A DNA stretch of 64,000 bases from Gemmatimonas sp. (GTDB lineage Bacteria; Gemmatimonadota; Gemmatimonadetes; Gemmatimonadales; Gemmatimonadaceae): NCBI RefSeq assembly GCF_027531815.1, contig NZ_JAPZSK010000004.1, forward strand, positions 310,001-374,000, in the 5' to 3' direction. The position numbers and the translations under genes are program-made. Of this stretch, positions 41,299-51,483 are shown piece by piece. The stretch's first letter is position 1, and each line of letters starts with the position of its first letter. The notes beneath the pieces were generated by a model that worked only from the letters and a program-made list of their open reading frames with translations, was not told the origin of the DNA and did not search any database.

Positions 41299-42369
41299 AT
41301 GAGCCTCTTCCACACCATGCGCGCCCTCACCTTCACCGCCCATGGCGGCCCCGACCAGCTCGTCGTGCGCGACGACCTGCCGGTGCCCAGCGTGCATGCG
41401 ACGGACGGCGTGCGGGTGCGCATTCACGCCGCCGCGCTCAACCGCCTCGACCTGTGGGTCCTTCAGGGCATCCCCGGGTCCAAGGTCAAGCCGGGTTGGG
41501 CGCTGGGCTCCGACGGCGCCGGCATCGTGGAGGCGGTGGGCAGCAAGGTCACCTCGGTGCAGGTGGGTGACCGGGTGATCATCAATCCCGGCGTGGTCGA
41601 CCGCAGCTGCCGCTGCGAATACTGCCGCGATGGCGACCAGCCGCTCTGTCTCAGCTACGGCGTGCTGGGCGAGCACTACCCGGGTACCTTGGCCGACTAC
41701 GTCGTGGTGCCGGAGGCCAATGTGCGCACCATCCCCGACTGGGTGCCGTGGGACGTGGCGGCCGCCTTCCCGCTGGCCACGCTCACGGCATGGCGCATGA
41801 TCGTGACCCGTGCCAGAGTTCGCGCCGGTGAGCAGGTGCTCATCTGGGGCATCGGTGGGGGCGTGGCGCTCGCGGCACTGCAGATCTGCAAGCACATCGG
41901 CGCCACCTGTTGGGTCACCTCCGGCACCCCCGACAAGCTCGAACGCGCCTCCCTCCTGGGCGCCGACCAGCGGCTCGATCATCGGCAACCGGATCTCGGC
42001 AAGACCATCCGCGCCATGACCGACAAGCGCGGGGTCGACGTGGTCATCGACAGTGTCGGTGAGGCCACCTGGCCGCAGTCGCTGGTGGCCCTCGGGCGTC
42101 GTGGTCGACTGGTCAGCTGCGGAGGAACGAGCGGCCCCATGGTGCAGGTCGATCTCCGGCGCATGTTCTGGAACCAGTGGACCCTCATGGGCAGTACCAT
42201 GGGCAACGACGCCGAATTCGATGCCATTACCGAGTTCTTCCGTCATGGGTCGCTACAACCGCCGGTGGACAGCGTCTGGCCCCTGGCGCAGGCGCCCGAA
42301 GCCTACGCGCGCCTCCAGAGCGGGCAGCAGTTCGGCAAGGTCGTGGTGCAACTCGTGCCGTGGAGCTGA
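41299..42369 (+). CDS. Zinc-dependent MDR oxidoreductase (alcohol dehydrogenase / quinone oxidoreductase superfamily, 356 aa)
   Basis: This is a medium-chain dehydrogenase. The GroES-like N-terminal domain has MRALTFTAHGGPDQL and LGSDGAGIVEAVG. The structural-zinc loop is SCRCEYCRDGDQPLC, with Cys residues spaced as in zinc ADHs. The NAD(P) fold begins VLIWGIGGGVALAALQI. The C-terminal part (FGKVVVQLVP) is typical. Substrate unknown. No Shine-Dalgarno is visible for the ATG at 41299; the ATG at 41317 (MRALTF) would match family N-termini equally well. The leader contains the 41102-41239 palindrome if transcription starts upstream of it. Confidence 0.88.
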   Translation: MSLFHTMRALTFTAHGGPDQLVVRDDLPVPSVHATDGVRVRIHAAALNRLDLWVLQGIPGSKVKPGWALGSDGAGIVEAVGSKVTSVQVGDRVIINPGVVDRSCRCEYCRDGDQPLCLSYGVLGEHYPGTLADYVVVPEANVRTIPDWVPWDVAAAFPLATLTAWRMIVTRARVRAGEQVLIWGIGGGVALAALQICKHIGATCWVTSGTPDKLERASLLGADQRLDHRQPDLGKTIRAMTDKRGVDVVIDSVGEATWPQSLVALGRRGRLVSCGGTSGPMVQVDLRRMFWNQWTLMGSTMGNDAEFDAITEFFRHGSLQPPVDSVWPLAQAPEAYARLQSGQQFGKVVVQLVPWS

Positions 42370-42373
42370 GGCA

Positions 42374-42670
42374 ATGGCTGACGCCGGACCGCCCGATGAG
42401 ACGACGCCCCCAGCCGCCGACAGGCGCGCGGCGCCGCCGAAACCTGCCGGTGACGGGGCACGTTTTACGCCAGAGGAAGAGCAGCAGCTGCGCGCCGCGG
42501 TGCGCGACGGGACGCTGCCGTGCTGTCCTCGCTGCGAGGTGCGCATGACCCGTCGCCCCATTGGTGGCGGGTCGTTCGGCCTGGGCTACCATCGGCAGCG
42601 CGAATGGCTGCTCTGTCCTTCGTGTCGGCGCAGCGCCATCTTCGACGTACGGCGCGGGACACGGTTGTAG
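42374..42670 (+). CDS. Small zinc-ribbon protein (98 aa)
   Basis: It begins 4 nt after the oxidoreductase stop (MADAGPPDETTPPAADRRAA). The disordered N-terminus is followed by a single zinc ribbon: Cys51-x2-Cys54 (CPRC) and Cys81-x2-Cys84 (CPSC), separated by GGGSFGLGYHRQREWLL. No catalytic domain. Close spacing suggests co-transcription with the oxidoreductase, but a functional link is not known. It is in a frame different from the large shadow frames around it, and the four ordered cysteines support it being real. Confidence 0.7.
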   Translation: MADAGPPDETTPPAADRRAAPPKPAGDGARFTPEEEQQLRAAVRDGTLPCCPRCEVRMTRRPIGGGSFGLGYHRQREWLLCPSCRRSAIFDVRRGTRL

Positions 42671-42760
42671 GTCGCCATGTTACCGTTGTACCACCACATC
42701 TCTCTCAACTCCGTGTCTGTGCAGCTTTCGCAGGATTCGCCGTCGTTCCCCGATTCCCTC

Positions 42761-43591
42761 ATGATTGCCAGCGCCGCGCAGGACGCGGGCGCCGCCGGCA
42801 CGGCGACCAGCACGTTTCAGGAGCGCCTCGAACAGAGCTTCGCCCTCCTGGGGGAGTTCGTGCCGGCGCTGTTCGGTGCGCTGGTCATCCTCTTCGCCGG
42901 CTATCTGGTGGCGAAGGTGGTCGAGAAGGGAACGGCACGCCTGCTGCGCCGCTTGCGCTTCAACCAGCTCCTCGAGCGCGGTGGGGTGCTGCAGGCCGTG
43001 GAGCGTTCGGGGTCCCATCTCAACCCGGCCAAGGTCATCGCCAACCTGCTTTTCTGGGTGGTGATGTTCGCGGTGCTGCTCATTGCCGCCAGTGCCATCG
43101 GCCTCGACTCGCTGGCCAATGTGTTTACCGAACTGATGAGCTACATCCCCAGCGTCATCGCGGCCATCGTGATCATCATCCTGGGTATCGTGCTGGGTGG
43201 CTTCGTGGGCGGCCTCATCATGGCCTCGGCGGGCGGATTGCACGGCGGTCCCTGGCTGGCGCGCATCGGGCGTGGTGGGGTGATCGTGCTGGCGGTGTTC
43301 ATGGCCCTGCAGGAGCTCGGCATCGCCACCGACATCGTGACGACGGCCTTTGCCATCCTGTTCGGCGCCGTGGCGCTGGCGCTGGCGCTCTCGTTCGGCT
43401 TGGGGAACCGCGATTTGGCCGGCGAGATCACGCGGCAGTGGTACGACCGCTATCGCGCGGAACAGCGTGCCATCGACGCCGAGGCCGCAGCCGAGGAGGC
43501 CGAGGAGATGGCGGAGGAGCGGTCTGACGATGCCGCCGAAGACGCCGCCATCGCGGCCCAGCAGCGGGTCGAAGGGCGGGTGACGGCGTAG
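42761..43591 (+). CDS. CmpX-like membrane protein with conserved TM-helix repeats (276 aa)
   Basis: Four to five transmembrane helices: an N-terminal LFGALVILFAGYLVAKVVEK, the 'conserved TM helix' type of the CmpX/MscS-related family, then LLFWVVMFAVLLIAASAIGL, SVIAAIVIIILGIVLGGFVG and FAILFGAVALALALSFGLGN. The C-terminus is a charged helical tail (RAIDAEAAAEEAEEMAEERS). A small-conductance or osmoprotective channel role is likely by family; there is no beta-domain pore region of MscS. The ATG at 42761 is chosen, with ATG at 42677 as an alternative. Confidence 0.75.
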   Translation: MIASAAQDAGAAGTATSTFQERLEQSFALLGEFVPALFGALVILFAGYLVAKVVEKGTARLLRRLRFNQLLERGGVLQAVERSGSHLNPAKVIANLLFWVVMFAVLLIAASAIGLDSLANVFTELMSYIPSVIAAIVIIILGIVLGGFVGGLIMASAGGLHGGPWLARIGRGGVIVLAVFMALQELGIATDIVTTAFAILFGAVALALALSFGLGNRDLAGEITRQWYDRYRAEQRAIDAEAAAEEAEEMAEERSDDAAEDAAIAAQQRVEGRVTA

Positions 43592-43670
43592 GGGCGAGGG
43601 CAGTTCAACCAGACACTCCAACTACCCACTGACAACTGCCCGCCCATCTGCGATTGCTGGTCGCGAACCG

Positions 43671-43698
43671 AACTCCCCGCCCACCGCGGGGAGTTTTT
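43671..43698 (+). terminator. Rho-independent terminator after the CmpX-like gene
   Basis: AACTCCCCGC-CCACC-GCGGGGAGTT followed by TTT: a perfect 10-bp stem, 5-nt loop and T-run. Its core differs from the minus-strand terminator at 39686-39715 by only about three bases. Further imperfect complementary words (AACTGCC ... GGCAGTT) lie outside it. Confidence 0.85.
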
Positions 43699-43802
43699 GG
43701 TTGTGGGTGGCAGTTCTTGGTCGTTGGTCAACCATCCAAAATCAAGGCCCACAAACGATTTAGGGCCGTTCCCCGCCCCTGTGATTAGGGGTGGGACCCG
43801 GG

Positions 43803-43810
43803 TAGATTTC
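43803..43810 (+). promoter_or_regulatory. TAGATTTC promoter element upstream of gyrA
   Basis: TAGATTTC-GCG is identical in form to the element at 57558-57565, but here it lies about 68 nt before the start codon, so gyrA would have an about 60-nt leader. Confidence 0.4.
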
Positions 43811-43878
43811 GCGGGTTGGCGCCCAGTCGCGCCGAGCCCCGTGTCGGACGTCGTGTCGGACCCATTCCCCGCCGCCTC

Positions 43879-46464
43879 ATGACCGTACCAAACGCCCGCG
43901 AACGCATCCTGCCGCGTCTCATCGACGAGGAGATCAAGGAATCGTTCATCAACTATTCCATGAGCGTCATCGTGTCGCGCGCCCTGCCGGACGTGCGAGA
44001 CGGGCTCAAGCCCGTGCATCGCCGCGTCCTGTACGCGATGAACGAGCTCGGACTGTTGCCGGGGCGCCCCTACAAGAAGTCGGCAACGGTGGTGGGTGAC
44101 GTGCTGGGCAAGTACCACCCGCACGGCGACAGCAGCGTCTACGACGCGCTCGTGCGCATGGTGCAGGACTTCTCGCTCCGCTATCCGTTGGTGGATGGCC
44201 AGGGGAACTTCGGGTCGGTCGACGGCGACAGCGCGGCCGCCTATCGCTACACCGAAGCGCGTCTCACCCGCATGGCGGTCGAGATGCTCACCGACATCGA
44301 CAAGAACACCGTCGATTTCGCCCCCAATTTCGACGACCGGCTCGAAGAGCCGCGTGTGCTGCCGAGCGGCTTCCCCAACCTGCTGGTGAACGGGTCCTCG
44401 GGCATTGCCGTGGGCATGGCCACGAATATCCCGCCGCACAACCTGCGCGAGATCATTACCGCGGTGGTGGCCTTGGTCGACAATCCCGACCTCGAGGTGG
44501 CCGACCTGCGCCGCATTGTGAAGGGACCGGACTTCCCCACCGGCGGGTTCATCTACGGCCGCTCCGGCATTACCGACTATCAGGATACCGGGCGCGGCCG
44601 CATCGTCATGCGCGCCCGGGCGGCCATCGAAGAGAACGAGAAGGGGAGCAAGTCGCAGATCGTCATCACCGAGCTGCCCTATCAGGTCAACAAGGCGCGG
44701 CTGGTGCAGGACATCGCGGAGCTCGTGCGTGAGCAGAAGCTCACCGGCATCAGCGCCCTGCGCGACGAGTCCGACCGCGACGGGATGCGCGTGGTGATCG
44801 AGCTCAAGCGCGATGCGATTCCGCGCGTGGTGCTCAACCAGCTGTACAAGCACACGGCCATGCAGAGCACGTTCGGCGTGATCATGCTGGCGCTGGTGCC
44901 CGACCCCAATACCCGTCAGCTCGTGCCGCGGGTGCTTACGCTCAAGGAGTGCCTCACGCACTACATCGAGCACCGGCACGAAGTCATCGTACGGCGGACG
45001 CAGTTCGACCTCGATAAGGCGCTGGAGCGCGAGCACATCCTCGAGGGGCTCAAGATCGCCGTCGACAACATCGATGAGGTCATTGCGCTCATTCGCGCCG
45101 CCGAGGACACGCCCACCGCCAGTACGCAGCTGCAGGCCCGCTTCGGGCTGTCGGAGCGGCAGGCCGAAGCCATTCTCAACCTGCGCCTGGCCAAGCTCAC
45201 CGGCCTCGAACGGGACAAGCTGGAAGCCGAGCTGACGGAGGTGCGCCTCACCATTGCCGACCTGCGGGGCATTCTCGAGTCGAAGCCGCGCCGCATGGAC
45301 ATCCTCAAGGGTGAGCTGCTCAAGCTGGCCGAGAGCTACGGCGACGAGCGGCGCACCGAGATCATGTTCGACGACGGGGAGTTCTCCATCGAGGACCTGA
45401 TCGCCGAGGAAGAAATGGTGGTCACCGTCACGCACGGTGGCTACGTCAAGCGCACGCCACTCTCCGAATACAAGCAGCAGGGGCGTGGCGGCCGCGGCAA
45501 GGCGGCTGCCGATCTCAAGGAAGACGACTTCATCGAGCGGTTCTACGTGGCGAGTACGCACACGTACATGCTCATCTTCACCGACGACGGTCGCTGTTTC
45601 TGGCTCAAGGTGCACGAGTTGCCGCAGGGAGCACGCAACACGCGCGGCAAGCCCATCGTGAATCTCATCAACGTGGCGCCCAACACCCGGGTCCGCGCCA
45701 TCGTGCTCACCAAGGAGTTCCGCGACGACGAGTCGCTGCTCTTCTGCACCAGGAACGGCACCGTCAAGAAGACGGCGCTGTCGCAGTACTCCAATCCGCG
45801 CACCAACGGCATCAAGGCCATCAAGATCGAGGATGGCGACGAGTTGATGGACGTGCAGGTCACCGCCACCGGGAACGACGTGGTGCTCGCCACCCGTAAC
45901 GGGATGTCCATCCGCTTCCCCGAGGCCGATGTGCGCTCCATGGGGCGAGATACCACGGGAGTAAAGGGCATCGAGCTGCGGCCGGATGACCATGTCGTGG
46001 GCATGGTGGTCATCTGTCGCGAAGCCACGCTGCTGGTGGTGACCGAGCGCGGGCTCGGCAAGTGCTCCGACATCGGGCAGTATCGGGTGCAGGGGCGCGG
46101 CGGCAAGGGGATCAAGACGCTCGACCTCACGCAGCGAACCGGTCACGTCGTGGCCCTCATGGAGGTCATCGCCGACGACGAGCTCATGATCATGACCAAG
46201 GGGGGCATTGCCCTGCGGCTCAAGGTCAGCGACATTCGCGTCGTGGGACGCGTCTCGCAGGGGGTGCGCCTGGTGGCCCTCGACGATCAGGATCTCGTGT
46301 CGGCGGTGGCTCGGGTCATCCCCGATGACAAGGACGCCGCCGCCGCCGAGACCGGTCCGGTCGCGCTGGCAGCGACCGATGCCCTTACGGCGGTGGCCAA
46401 CGGCGACGTCGAGGGCGCCGAGCACGACGCCGAGGCCGACGGCGGCGCTGGTGACGGTCCGTAG
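43879..46464 (+). CDS. gyrA: DNA gyrase subunit A (861 aa)
   Basis: The GyrA subunit cuts and rejoins DNA in the supercoiling reaction. Catalytic Tyr124 lies in [11 protein letters not shown]. The quinolone-resistance region ([20 protein letters not shown]) has Ser85 and Asp89, the residues of a drug-sensitive type. The C-terminal beta-pinwheel has a GyrA-box-like QGRGGRGK followed by repeated blades, which favours gyrase over topoisomerase IV ParC. The acidic C-terminal tail ends [12 protein letters not shown]. The ATG at 43879 matches the family N-terminus ([20 protein letters not shown]). gyrB is not in the window. Confidence 0.97.
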   Translation: MTVPNARERILPRLIDEEIKESFINYSMSVIVSRALPDVRDGLKPVHRRVLYAMNELGLLPGRPYKKSATVVGDVLGKYHPHGDSSVYDALVRMVQDFSLRYPLVDGQGNFGSVDGDSAAAYRYTEARLTRMAVEMLTDIDKNTVDFAPNFDDRLEEPRVLPSGFPNLLVNGSSGIAVGMATNIPPHNLREIITAVVALVDNPDLEVADLRRIVKGPDFPTGGFIYGRSGITDYQDTGRGRIVMRARAAIEENEKGSKSQIVITELPYQVNKARLVQDIAELVREQKLTGISALRDESDRDGMRVVIELKRDAIPRVVLNQLYKHTAMQSTFGVIMLALVPDPNTRQLVPRVLTLKECLTHYIEHRHEVIVRRTQFDLDKALEREHILEGLKIAVDNIDEVIALIRAAEDTPTASTQLQARFGLSERQAEAILNLRLAKLTGLERDKLEAELTEVRLTIADLRGILESKPRRMDILKGELLKLAESYGDERRTEIMFDDGEFSIEDLIAEEEMVVTVTHGGYVKRTPLSEYKQQGRGGRGKAAADLKEDDFIERFYVASTHTYMLIFTDDGRCFWLKVHELPQGARNTRGKPIVNLINVAPNTRVRAIVLTKEFRDDESLLFCTRNGTVKKTALSQYSNPRTNGIKAIKIEDGDELMDVQVTATGNDVVLATRNGMSIRFPEADVRSMGRDTTGVKGIELRPDDHVVGMVVICREATLLVVTERGLGKCSDIGQYRVQGRGGKGIKTLDLTQRTGHVVALMEVIADDELMIMTKGGIALRLKVSDIRVVGRVSQGVRLVALDDQDLVSAVARVIPDDKDAAAAETGPVALAATDALTAVANGDVEGAEHDAEADGGAGDGP

Positions 46465-46539
46465 GACGCACTCGTCCATGCGTAGCAGGGAGGTGGCGGC
46501 CATGCGGCTGCCGCGCTCCGGGGTGGAACCTGTGGGCGA

Positions 46540-46556
46540 GTGCGCGCAAAGCGCAC
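46540..46556. terminator. Weak 6-bp hairpin between gyrA and the GGDEF gene
   Basis: GTGCGC-GCAAA-GCGCAC, a perfect 6-bp stem 75 nt after the gyrA stop and without a T-run. It could be a weak terminator or a leader stem. Confidence 0.3.
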
Positions 46557-46578
46557 GCGCTGACCTTCGAGAGGGGTA

Positions 46579-48054
46579 ATGGCGACGTCGCGCATCCTGG
46601 TGGCTGATGACGACGAGGCAGTACTCGAGTCCGTGGCCTGGTTGCTCCAGGAGAACGGATACGATGTCGTGCCCGCCAATGGCGGTGTGTGCTGCATCGA
46701 ACAGCTGGAGCGGCGCGCCCCCGACCTGATCCTGCTCGACATCCTCATGCCCGATGCGGATGGCTGTCAGCTGCTCGAGCGCATCAAGGGTGACGAACGG
46801 TGGCGTGACCTGCCGGTGCTCATGCTCTCGGCGCAGCCACCCGAAGAAGCCTCCGTGAAGTCGTTGGGGCTGGGCGCGGCGGATTTCATCCGGAAACCGT
46901 ATCGCCCCAAGGAATTGCTGGCGCGGGTTCAGGCCCAGCTGCGCATGGGGGCGCTGCTGCGCTCCACGCGGGCGGCGCTGCTGCGTACCGAGGAGCAGCT
47001 GGTACGGGCCCAGCAGGATGCGGATAGCCGACGCAAGCTCGTGGACATCCTCCACGAAGTCACCGGCGACCTGTCGGTCTCCGAGCTCTTCCACCTGCTG
47101 GTGCGGCGCGCGGCTCGAGCCCTGGGGGTCTCCCATTGCTCCGTGGTGCTCGCCCGGCCGGGCGATACCCTGGCCACCGTGGTGGCGGCCTTCGAGAACC
47201 CCGGGTTGCAGCATCTCACGGTGCAGCTCGATCGCTACCCCGAGCTCAAGGCAGCCTTCGACAGCGGGCAGCCCGTCCTCGTGGAAGACCTCGATACGCA
47301 TCTCCTCTACGAGGGCGTGCGGAACGTGTGGGGCATCGAGGGGATCGAGGTGCCGATTCGCTCCGTCATCGCCCTGCCGTTCTCCATCGACCGGGGACAG
47401 TACGGCGTGTTTCTGGTACGCCGGACGCGCGATCAGGAACGCTTCGGCCCGGCTGACCTCGAGTTCGCCCAGGCGGTGATCACGGCGGCGGTCGCGGTGA
47501 TCCAGCGCGCGCAGATGGTCGAGAGCACCATGGCCGACAACGCCCGCCTCGAGCAGCTGGCACAAACCGATCCGCTCACGCAATTGCTCAATCGCCGGGC
47601 GCTCACCGAGCGCATCACGGCGGAGATGGAGCGCGCCCTGCGCTACGACAGCACCATGGCGCTGCTCATGATCGATCTCGACCATTTCAAGCGCGTCAAC
47701 GACACCTACGGCCACCTCGTGGGAGACGACGTGCTGCGCGACGTGGCGCAGCTGCTGAGCGACACCATCCGCTCGGCCGATATCGTGGCGCGCTACGGCG
47801 GGGAGGAGTTCCTAGTACTCCTTCCCGAAACCGATGACGCGGGCGCCGAATCGTTCGCGGATCGCCTCCGCTGTGCCATCGAGACCCACCCCTTCGCCAG
47901 CGACTCCCTCGCCGAACCCCTGCGCCTCACGGCCTCGATCGGGGTGGCGGTGTATCCGGCCACTCGTATCGAAAGCGTCGAAGACCTGTTCGCGCGGGCG
48001 GACGCGGCGCTCTACCGCGCCAAGGCCGACGGACGCAACCGGGTACACCTGTAG
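46579..48054 (+). CDS. REC-GAF-GGDEF response regulator / diguanylate cyclase (491 aa)
   Basis: The N-terminal receiver has phosphoacceptor Asp54 (LILLDILMPDADG) and KPYRPKE. The GAF domain spans about 150-300 (LVDILHEVTGDLSVSELFHL). The C-terminal GGDEF domain has an intact active-site GGEEF (407-411) and an RxxD inhibitory site, RSAD (398-401), so it should make c-di-GMP with product inhibition. A cognate histidine kinase is not adjacent. A ribosome site GAGAGGGG precedes the ATG. c-di-GMP would fit control of the type IV pili encoded at 17853-21944 (inference). Confidence 0.93.
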   Translation: MATSRILVADDDEAVLESVAWLLQENGYDVVPANGGVCCIEQLERRAPDLILLDILMPDADGCQLLERIKGDERWRDLPVLMLSAQPPEEASVKSLGLGAADFIRKPYRPKELLARVQAQLRMGALLRSTRAALLRTEEQLVRAQQDADSRRKLVDILHEVTGDLSVSELFHLLVRRAARALGVSHCSVVLARPGDTLATVVAAFENPGLQHLTVQLDRYPELKAAFDSGQPVLVEDLDTHLLYEGVRNVWGIEGIEVPIRSVIALPFSIDRGQYGVFLVRRTRDQERFGPADLEFAQAVITAAVAVIQRAQMVESTMADNARLEQLAQTDPLTQLLNRRALTERITAEMERALRYDSTMALLMIDLDHFKRVNDTYGHLVGDDVLRDVAQLLSDTIRSADIVARYGGEEFLVLLPETDDAGAESFADRLRCAIETHPFASDSLAEPLRLTASIGVAVYPATRIESVEDLFARADAALYRAKADGRNRVHL

Positions 48055-48519
48055 TTACGGCCGCATGCGGTCCAGCTCCACCTGTACGCAGCGATCCTGA
48101 ATGACGTCGATCCCGGCCCGCGCCAGCGCTTCGGCCACGGCGTCATGTCGAATGCCGAGCTGCATCCAGACCACGCGCGGACGGTGCGCCAGGATCTCCT
48201 CCAGATGGCGCGGCACGTCGGTCGGTCGGCGGAACAGCTGGACCATGTCCACCGGCGGAGTGACCGTGGCCAGTGACCGGTGCACCGGGACCCCCAGGAT
48301 CTCCTGAACCTCCGGGTAGTAGACTGGCACCGGCACGATCTCGTATCCCGCCCGCTGCATGCGGTCGGGCACGTAGAACGCCGGCCCCCCCACCGCCTCG
48401 GGCTTGATCCCGATCACCGCGACCCGCCGCACCTTGTCCAGGGTCCGCAGCACGTCGGCCTGGCGTTCGAGCAGATGCGCCCGCCATGCCGGGACGGCCG
48501 TCGTTAGCTTGTCTGTCAC
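48055..48519 (-). CDS. CoA-binding domain protein, YccU-like (154 aa)
   Basis: This is a single Rossmann CoA-binding domain (PF13380 type): VRRVAVIGIKPEAVGGPAFY, VPDRMQRAGYEIVPV, YYPEVQEILGVPVHRSL, then MQLGIRHDAVAEALARAGID. Such proteins are widespread and poorly understood; they bind CoA or acyl-CoA. The start is the GTG at 48519, with GGGGAGGG 5 nt upstream. It converges with the GGDEF gene (adjacent stops) and is divergent from the saccharopine-dehydrogenase-like gene 39 nt away. Longer open frame upstream to 49617 is shadow. Confidence 0.85.
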   Translation of the reverse strand: MTDKLTTAVPAWRAHLLERQADVLRTLDKVRRVAVIGIKPEAVGGPAFYVPDRMQRAGYEIVPVPVYYPEVQEILGVPVHRSLATVTPPVDMVQLFRRPTDVPRHLEEILAHRPRVVWMQLGIRHDAVAEALARAGIDVIQDRCVQVELDRMRP

Positions 48520-48558
48520 CAAAACCCTCCCCGGAAAATCACCCCTGGAGTAATCCCG

Positions 48559-49713
48559 ATGCGTATGCTCGTGCTCGGCGCCGGGCTGCAAGGCTCCGCC
48601 TGTGCCTTTGATCTGCTGCGTGAACCCACCGTCACCGCGGTGCAACTCGCCGATCTGCAGGTTGTCGCCCTGCCGCGCTTTCTGCAACGGCAGGCTGACT
48701 CGCGACTGATGCCGGCCGTGCTGGACGTGCGTGATGAGGTGGCCGTACGGGAGGCGTTCAGCCGCTGCGACGCGGTCCTGAGCGCCATCCCGTACTACTT
48801 CAACGCCGCACTCGCCCGCCTTGCCGTCGAGGCCGGCGTGCATTTCACCGATCTCGGGGGCAACACCCAGATCGTGCAGGAGCAGCGCCAACTGCACGCG
48901 GCCGCCGTCGCCCGCGGCGTCAGCGTGGTCCCCGACACCGGGCTGGCCCCCGGCATGGTGAACGTGATCGCGCAGCATGCGATCGATCAGTTCGAGACGG
49001 TGGAATCGGTCAAGATGTTCGTGGGCGGGCTGCCGCAGCAGCCCGAGCCCCCATTGGGATACCAGATCGCCTACTCGATCGAGGGCATGGTGGACTACTA
49101 CACCACCCCCTCGCTGGTCGTCCGCGACGGGCAGCCCACCACCGTCACGGCGCTCTCCGAGTTGGAGTCGGTGGATTTCGCCGGCGACATCGGGACGCTC
49201 GAAGCGTTCCATACCGCCGGCGGGCTCTCCACCATGGTCTATCGCTACGCCGGCCGCATTCCCGTGATGGAGTACAAGACGCTGCGCTACCCCGGGCACG
49301 CGGCCATCATGGCCGCCATTCGCGATCTCGGATTGCTCGGCACCACCCCGGTGACCGTGAAAGGCACGACCGTGGCACCTCGCGACGTGTTCGTGAAGGT
49401 GGCCGGCGACCAGCTGCGACGCGGCAAACCCGATCTCGTCGCGCTGCGGGTGGTGGCCACCGGGACGTCGCAGGGGCGGCGCCTGAGCCGTGCCTGGGAG
49501 GTGGTCGACCGCTACGACGCCGAGCACGGGATTTCCGCCATGATGCGGACGACGGGCTACACCCTGTCCGTGACGGGGCAGCTGCAGGCCGGCGGGGCAA
49601 TTGCAGCCGGCGTGCACACGCCGGACGAGTGTATCCCGGCGGCACGGTACTTCGACATGCTCGCGGCTCGAGGGATCGTCGTGCGCGAGGTACCGGTTCC
49701 GCGCGGCGCGTGA
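48559..49713 (+). CDS. Saccharopine dehydrogenase-like NAD(P) oxidoreductase (384 aa)
   Basis: This is an LYS9/saccharopine-dehydrogenase-like protein. The N-terminal Rossmann motif is MRMLVLGAGLQGSACAFDLL. The conserved SAIPYYFNAALARLAVEAGV, TDLGGNTQIV and VPDTGLAPGMVNVIAQHAID follow. The C-terminal catalytic-like domain lies at about 130-350. Enzymes of this family act in lysine degradation/biosynthesis or as lysine-6- or homospermidine-type dehydrogenases; the precise substrate is not known. A GGAG ribosome site is 10 nt upstream of the ATG. Confidence 0.87.
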   Translation: MRMLVLGAGLQGSACAFDLLREPTVTAVQLADLQVVALPRFLQRQADSRLMPAVLDVRDEVAVREAFSRCDAVLSAIPYYFNAALARLAVEAGVHFTDLGGNTQIVQEQRQLHAAAVARGVSVVPDTGLAPGMVNVIAQHAIDQFETVESVKMFVGGLPQQPEPPLGYQIAYSIEGMVDYYTTPSLVVRDGQPTTVTALSELESVDFAGDIGTLEAFHTAGGLSTMVYRYAGRIPVMEYKTLRYPGHAAIMAAIRDLGLLGTTPVTVKGTTVAPRDVFVKVAGDQLRRGKPDLVALRVVATGTSQGRRLSRAWEVVDRYDAEHGISAMMRTTGYTLSVTGQLQAGGAIAAGVHTPDECIPAARYFDMLAARGIVVREVPVPRGA

Positions 49714-49767
49714 GCGTTCCGGGGCTCCCCCCTCACGCTCGCTGCTCCCGTGCCCCTGTCGGGCAGT

Positions 49768-51483
49768 TCACACGCGGAACTCGGTGGTGAGTCCGCGCAC
49801 TCGCAAGGACGCCGTCTGCAACAGCTCGGCGGTCGCACTGACTTGCTGCGCCGACGCCGAGGTCTGCTCGGTGCTGGCGGCTACTTGCTCGGCCGCGGCC
49901 GCGTGCCCTTCGGCGGTATCGCGTGCCGACGTGAGTGATCGTTGAACCTGTCCGAGTGACTGCCGGTTGGTCTCCACGGCGTGCACCACGCGCGCCGTGG
50001 CACCATCCACCTGCGCCACCGCGTGCTCGATGCGCGCCAGGGCGCTGCCCACGGCTTCGGCGACGGTCTCCACGTCCTTGAGCCGTGTCGCGCCCGACTC
50101 GACGGCGCTCGACGCACTCGTAATGCGGGCCCGGAAGCGCTTCACGTTCTCGGTGACTTCGTTCGCCGCGTTGGCGCTCTGTTCCGCGAGGGCGCGCACC
50201 TCCTGCGCCACCACCGCAAAGCCGCGTCCCGCGCTGCCGGCGCGTGCCGCTTCGATGGCGGCGTTGAGCGCCAGCAGGTTGGTCTGCGTCGCGATCTCGG
50301 AAATGACGCTGACGAAATCATCGATGACGCCCGTGGCATCGCGCAGTGATGTCATTTCCTGACGCGAGGCCGCCACGACTTCACGCGCGTTGAACAACGT
50401 ATCCACGGCCACCTGCACCTGGTCGCGGGCGCTGTTGGTGGTGGTCCGGATCTCGCGCCCCACCCGATTGGTTTCGTCCGCTGCCTCGCCGATCGTGGCC
50501 CCGGCCTCCGCCAGCTCCTTCACCGTTTCGCCGGCGTGCTTGAGCGCCGACAGCTGCACGCCGGCGCCGTGCGAAATGTCCATGACCGCCGTGGTGACAT
50601 GCTGCGACGACGCGGCCGCCGAGGAGGCCGACGCGGAGAGCTCACCGGCGGCGAGGGTGACCTGATCTGCCTCCTCCTGCACGCGCGAGAGCAGCAGGCG
50701 CAGCCGCTCACGCGCCTGCTGCATGGCGTCGATGAGTTCGGCGTACTCCTGCGCCACGCCGCCAAACCGCAGGTCGATGGTGGGTTCGCGCAGGTCGCCA
50801 GCGCCGATGGCCATCATCTCGTCGCGCAGCTGGACGAGCGGATCGGCGACGGCCCGGGCCGTGGATAGGCCGAAGAACGCTGCCACCCCGAAGGCCAGGG
50901 CGACCACCACCACGAGGCTGGCCTCTGCCTTGAACAGTACGCCGCGCATGCGCTCCATGTTGGCCTCGGCGCTCTGGCGTGCGCCGTTGCGCAGCGACTG
51001 CAGTTCATTTTCGATGAGCTCAATGTCGCGTGTCGTTTGCGCCAGGACGCGCTCGGCGCCCGCCGCGTTGCCGGCGACCTGCCACGCGCGCGTGACGGCG
51101 ATGCGCACTTCGAGGGTGGCCTGCAGCTGACCGATGCGCTCGAGGTGACGGCGTTCGGCGGCGGCGAGCGCGCCGCGCCTCAGAATGTCCGTGCGCAGCG
51201 TCTCGGCCTGGGCGACGAGACTGCGGTATCTCCGCTCGTCGTCGCTGCGGCCGGTGCTGAGATAGCGCAGCCCTGCCACCAGTTCGCGCAGGACGGTGTT
51301 CGTGGTGCGTTCGATGAACTCGGAGCGTTCGGCGAGCGCGCGCACCGTCTGCTCGGCGTCCCGGTTGCTGCGCGACAGTCCGTACCACCCCAGCAAGCCG
51401 GCGGCGAGCAGCAGCGTGATCGAGGTCCCGAACCCGGCCACGAGTCGCGCGCGAATGGTGGTGAGACGCCACACCGCGTTCAT
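49768..51483 (-). CDS. Methyl-accepting chemotaxis protein (571 aa)
   Basis: Membrane receptor: TM1 (residues about 15-35, [20 protein letters not shown]), a periplasmic helical sensor (about 36-190, four-helix-bundle type), TM2 ([20 protein letters not shown]), HAMP, and the signalling hairpin with [20 protein letters not shown], then [20 protein letters not shown]. The C-terminus lacks a CheR-docking pentapeptide. It is translated in coupling with the periplasmic binding protein gene upstream (4-nt overlap), so the binding protein is its likely ligand partner. No che genes are adjacent. Confidence 0.93.
   Translation of the reverse strand: MNAVWRLTTIRARLVAGFGTSITLLLAAGLLGWYGLSRSNRDAEQTVRALAERSEFIERTTNTVLRELVAGLRYLSTGRSDDERRYRSLVAQAETLRTDILRRGALAAAERRHLERIGQLQATLEVRIAVTRAWQVAGNAAGAERVLAQTTRDIELIENELQSLRNGARQSAEANMERMRGVLFKAEASLVVVVALAFGVAAFFGLSTARAVADPLVQLRDEMMAIGAGDLREPTIDLRFGGVAQEYAELIDAMQQARERLRLLLSRVQEEADQVTLAAGELSASASSAAASSQHVTTAVMDISHGAGVQLSALKHAGETVKELAEAGATIGEAADETNRVGREIRTTTNSARDQVQVAVDTLFNAREVVAASRQEMTSLRDATGVIDDFVSVISEIATQTNLLALNAAIEAARAGSAGRGFAVVAQEVRALAEQSANAANEVTENVKRFRARITSASSAVESGATRLKDVETVAEAVGSALARIEHAVAQVDGATARVVHAVETNRQSLGQVQRSLTSARDTAEGHAAAAEQVAASTEQTSASAQQVSATAELLQTASLRVRGLTTEFRV

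Noticed and set aside
43450-47715. A 1421-codon minus-strand open frame antisense to gyrA and the GGDEF gene
   Set aside because: It is fully covered by two certain plus-strand genes, has no recognisable domains, is rich in His/Gln/Arg/Leu as expected from the complement of high-GC codons, and has no promoter or ribosome site.
48520-49617. Long minus-strand extension upstream of the CoA-binding gene
   Set aside because: It is antisense to the saccharopine-dehydrogenase-like gene; the GTG at 48519 has a good ribosome site and marks the domain start.
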